The position numbers were made by a program, and so were the translations under genes. This document shows, piece by piece, positions 62,778 to 64,000 of a stretch of DNA of 64,000 nucleotides. Under the pieces are notes generated by a model. That model did not search any database and was not told the origin of the DNA. It saw nothing but the letters and a program-made list of their open reading frames with translations. Source of the DNA: Solwaraspora sp. WMMD406 (GTDB lineage Bacteria; Actinomycetota; Actinomycetes; Mycobacteriales; Micromonosporaceae); NCBI RefSeq assembly GCF_029626025.1, contig NZ_JARUBF010000001.1:6170001-6234000 (forward strand), read 5' to 3'. The stretch's first letter is position 1. Each line of letters starts with the position of its first letter.

Positions 62778-63338
62778 GTGACACCCCTCTTTACAAGGGA
62801 TGATTTCCCGACAGAGATTCACAAAGCTCTGTCACATACGCAGTACGGCAGACTTCCCGGCCCTCGGAAAAGCAGGGAATCGCCGTACCGTCGGCCGGTG
62901 CCGGACTCCTCCGCCGGGCGAAAGATCGCCTTCGCCGCCTTCGTTCGCAAGGCACTCGCCGACGCGCGAGCGACCCGCGCGTGGACCGGCTCGGAGGTCT
63001 CCCGACGGACCGGCGTCTCCCGACAGACCATCAACCGATGGGTACGGGGCGAATGGTCCAGCGACCCCGAGGCCGAGCGGGTGGTCGCCTTCTGCGAGGG
63101 CCTGGGGATCAATCCGATCGCGGCGTTCGGCGTACTCGGCTGGGACCGGGGTGCCGCCACCCGGCCGGCGCCGGCCGCCCCGCCGATGGACCCCGACGTC
63201 GAGGCGCTGCTGCGCCGGCTGGTCGACCCCAACGTCTCCGAAGCGGAGAAGTTTCACATCCGGGAAACCATCCGATACCTTGCCTACCGGCCGCCGTTAC
63301 CGGGCGAACCACGCAAAGGCCCCAAGCGGGCAGGGTAG
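62778..63338 (+). CDS. Helix-turn-helix DNA-binding protein
   Basis: A 186-residue protein if it starts at the leaderless GTG 62778, or 146 residues from GTG 62898 (PDSSAGRKIAFAAF), where homology to similar regulators seems to begin. The HTH reads WTGSEVSRRTGVSRQTINRW, then VRGEWSSDPEAERVVAFCEG, as in XRE-type proteins that use a YdaS/MerR-like contact helix. The C-terminal part has a short helical region (DVEALLRRLVDPNVSEAEKF) typical of phage- or plasmid-like small regulators. It is the likely binder of the GTCAC-N6-GTGAC sites. Confidence 0.8.
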   Translation: MTPLFTRDDFPTEIHKALSHTQYGRLPGPRKSRESPYRRPVPDSSAGRKIAFAAFVRKALADARATRAWTGSEVSRRTGVSRQTINRWVRGEWSSDPEAERVVAFCEGLGINPIAAFGVLGWDRGAATRPAPAAPPMDPDVEALLRRLVDPNVSEAEKFHIRETIRYLAYRPPLPGEPRKGPKRAG

Positions 63339-63500
63339 TTCTCAGATGGCGAAAGAAAGCCGATCAAGCAGCCCGATTCCGTCCCACTTGCACTCTGAGT
63401 CACGATAACGTCTCTCTCCGTACTGCTTGGGCTCGTCGTCGGCGGGGGACGGGACAAGGCCGGACTCAGCCCTGCGGGACAGAAGGGGGGGTCGAAACCA

Positions 63501-63875
63501 ATGACCCTCAAATGGTCGGCAGTGGTGATCGCGGCCGTCGCGATCACACTTTGCGCCACCACGAATATCGTTGTCGCGGTTCTCCGTACCGGTGAGGTGC
63601 CGGCGGTGGTGAACATGTTCGCGATCGCCGGCGCGGCGGTCGCCACCCTGGTCGCGGTCATCGCGCACCTCAACGACCGACAGCAGGGACGGATGACCGC
63701 GCTCACCGAATTCCTCGTCGCCAGACTCAATGAGGTCGACTCGCACGTCGGCGATCGCAACGCCGGTTTCGTCGAAGGCTATTTGCTCCGACAGGGGCAG
63801 CAACACGACGCCGCCGTCGTGCACATCGCACCCCGGATGCAGAGTCGACGACTGATGACGGGCGGTGACGACTGA
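63501..63875 (+). CDS. Small two-helix membrane protein
   Basis: A 124-residue protein with two membrane helices (WSAVVIAAVAITLCATTNIV and VVNMFAIAGAAVATLVAVIA) and a charged C-terminal tail (DRQQGRMTALTEFLVARLNE). An AGAAGGGGGGG ribosome site precedes ATG 63501. It lies 162 bp after the HTH gene. The function is unknown. Confidence 0.65.
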   Translation: MTLKWSAVVIAAVAITLCATTNIVVAVLRTGEVPAVVNMFAIAGAAVATLVAVIAHLNDRQQGRMTALTEFLVARLNEVDSHVGDRNAGFVEGYLLRQGQQHDAAVVHIAPRMQSRRLMTGGDD

Positions 63876-63979
63876 CCCGGCCGGCAGGTGGCGAAGCGTA
63901 GTCACCGGGTGGGGCGTACCCGAACGTTCATCCACCGAGAGGTCTGGCACCAGCGATTCCAGCAGGTACGCTGACGCCC

Positions 63980-64000
63980 GTGCGGCCGTTCGATGTAGGT
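63980..64000 (+). CDS. Possible start of a gene cut by the window edge
   Basis: GTG CGG CCG TTC GAT GTA GGT is open to the last base. TACGCT (63967-63972) seven bases upstream could be a -10 box for a leaderless transcript. Only seven codons are visible, so this is weak. Confidence 0.25.

Overview
The window looks like a chromosomal segment of a high-GC actinomycete, most probably a member of the Micromonosporaceae. The evidence is strong G/C bias at third codon positions, many GTG starts, ATGA/GTGA stop-start overlaps between consecutive genes, an actinobacterial ispH-xseA-xseB and DUF4245-glpX arrangement, and SAV_2336-, CU044_2847- and VMAP-type proteins typical of developmentally complex actinomycetes. 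No tRNA, rRNA or CRISPR array was seen.

Layout. 1-4.4 kb is accessory: two paralogous small genes, each behind a GC-rich leader hairpin, bracket an IS607-type element (TnpA/TnpB), a Uma2-type nuclease gene, a ribbon-helix-helix-like protein and a one-domain GntR regulator with a perfect palindromic operator. 4.4-17.8 kb is mostly conserved: ychF, two paralogous lipoproteins, an ABC exporter, an MFS transporter, an Ada/AlkA fusion with Ogt (alkylation repair), a heterodimeric ABC exporter and a methyltransferase. 17.9-21.3 kb is a sortase-type wall protein with three apparently identical 771-bp TIG repeats. 21.6-32.1 kb holds an SGNH hydrolase, membrane proteins, rmuC, a large secreted subtilisin, ispH and xseAB.

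32.2-42.8 kb is the most remarkable block. It is a contiguous, largely translationally coupled cassette: a Trypco1 (CU044_2847) protein, a trypsin-VMAP-C protein, a MoxR-like AAA+ ATPase, a vWA-like SAV_2336 protein with a TPR-like array, a small unknown protein, and a TIR-like/NB-ARC/TPR protein interrupted by one in-frame TAG. This matches the published outline of ternary VMAP-MoxR-vWA conflict systems, here joined to a STAND-type sensor. 42.9-47.7 kb carries a ClC channel, small membrane proteins, a GNAT enzyme and an SDR-type epimerase.

47.7-52.7 kb is a second possible functional unit: an XRE regulator divergent from an OGG-fold glycosylase, a B12/radical-SAM protein (first cluster cysteine replaced by Arg) and a thymidylate kinase, with a convergent CYTH phosphohydrolase/cyclase. 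53-55.5 kb is a ureide/biuret-type catabolic operon (GntR, two cysteine hydrolases, HpxZ). 55.6-64 kb returns to core genes (DUF4245, glpX, rhomboid, transglycosylase, PIN-PhoH), a dead TnpB relic, and a final cluster of small membrane and regulatory genes with candidate operators and a leaderless promoter. The last 21 bases may begin another gene.
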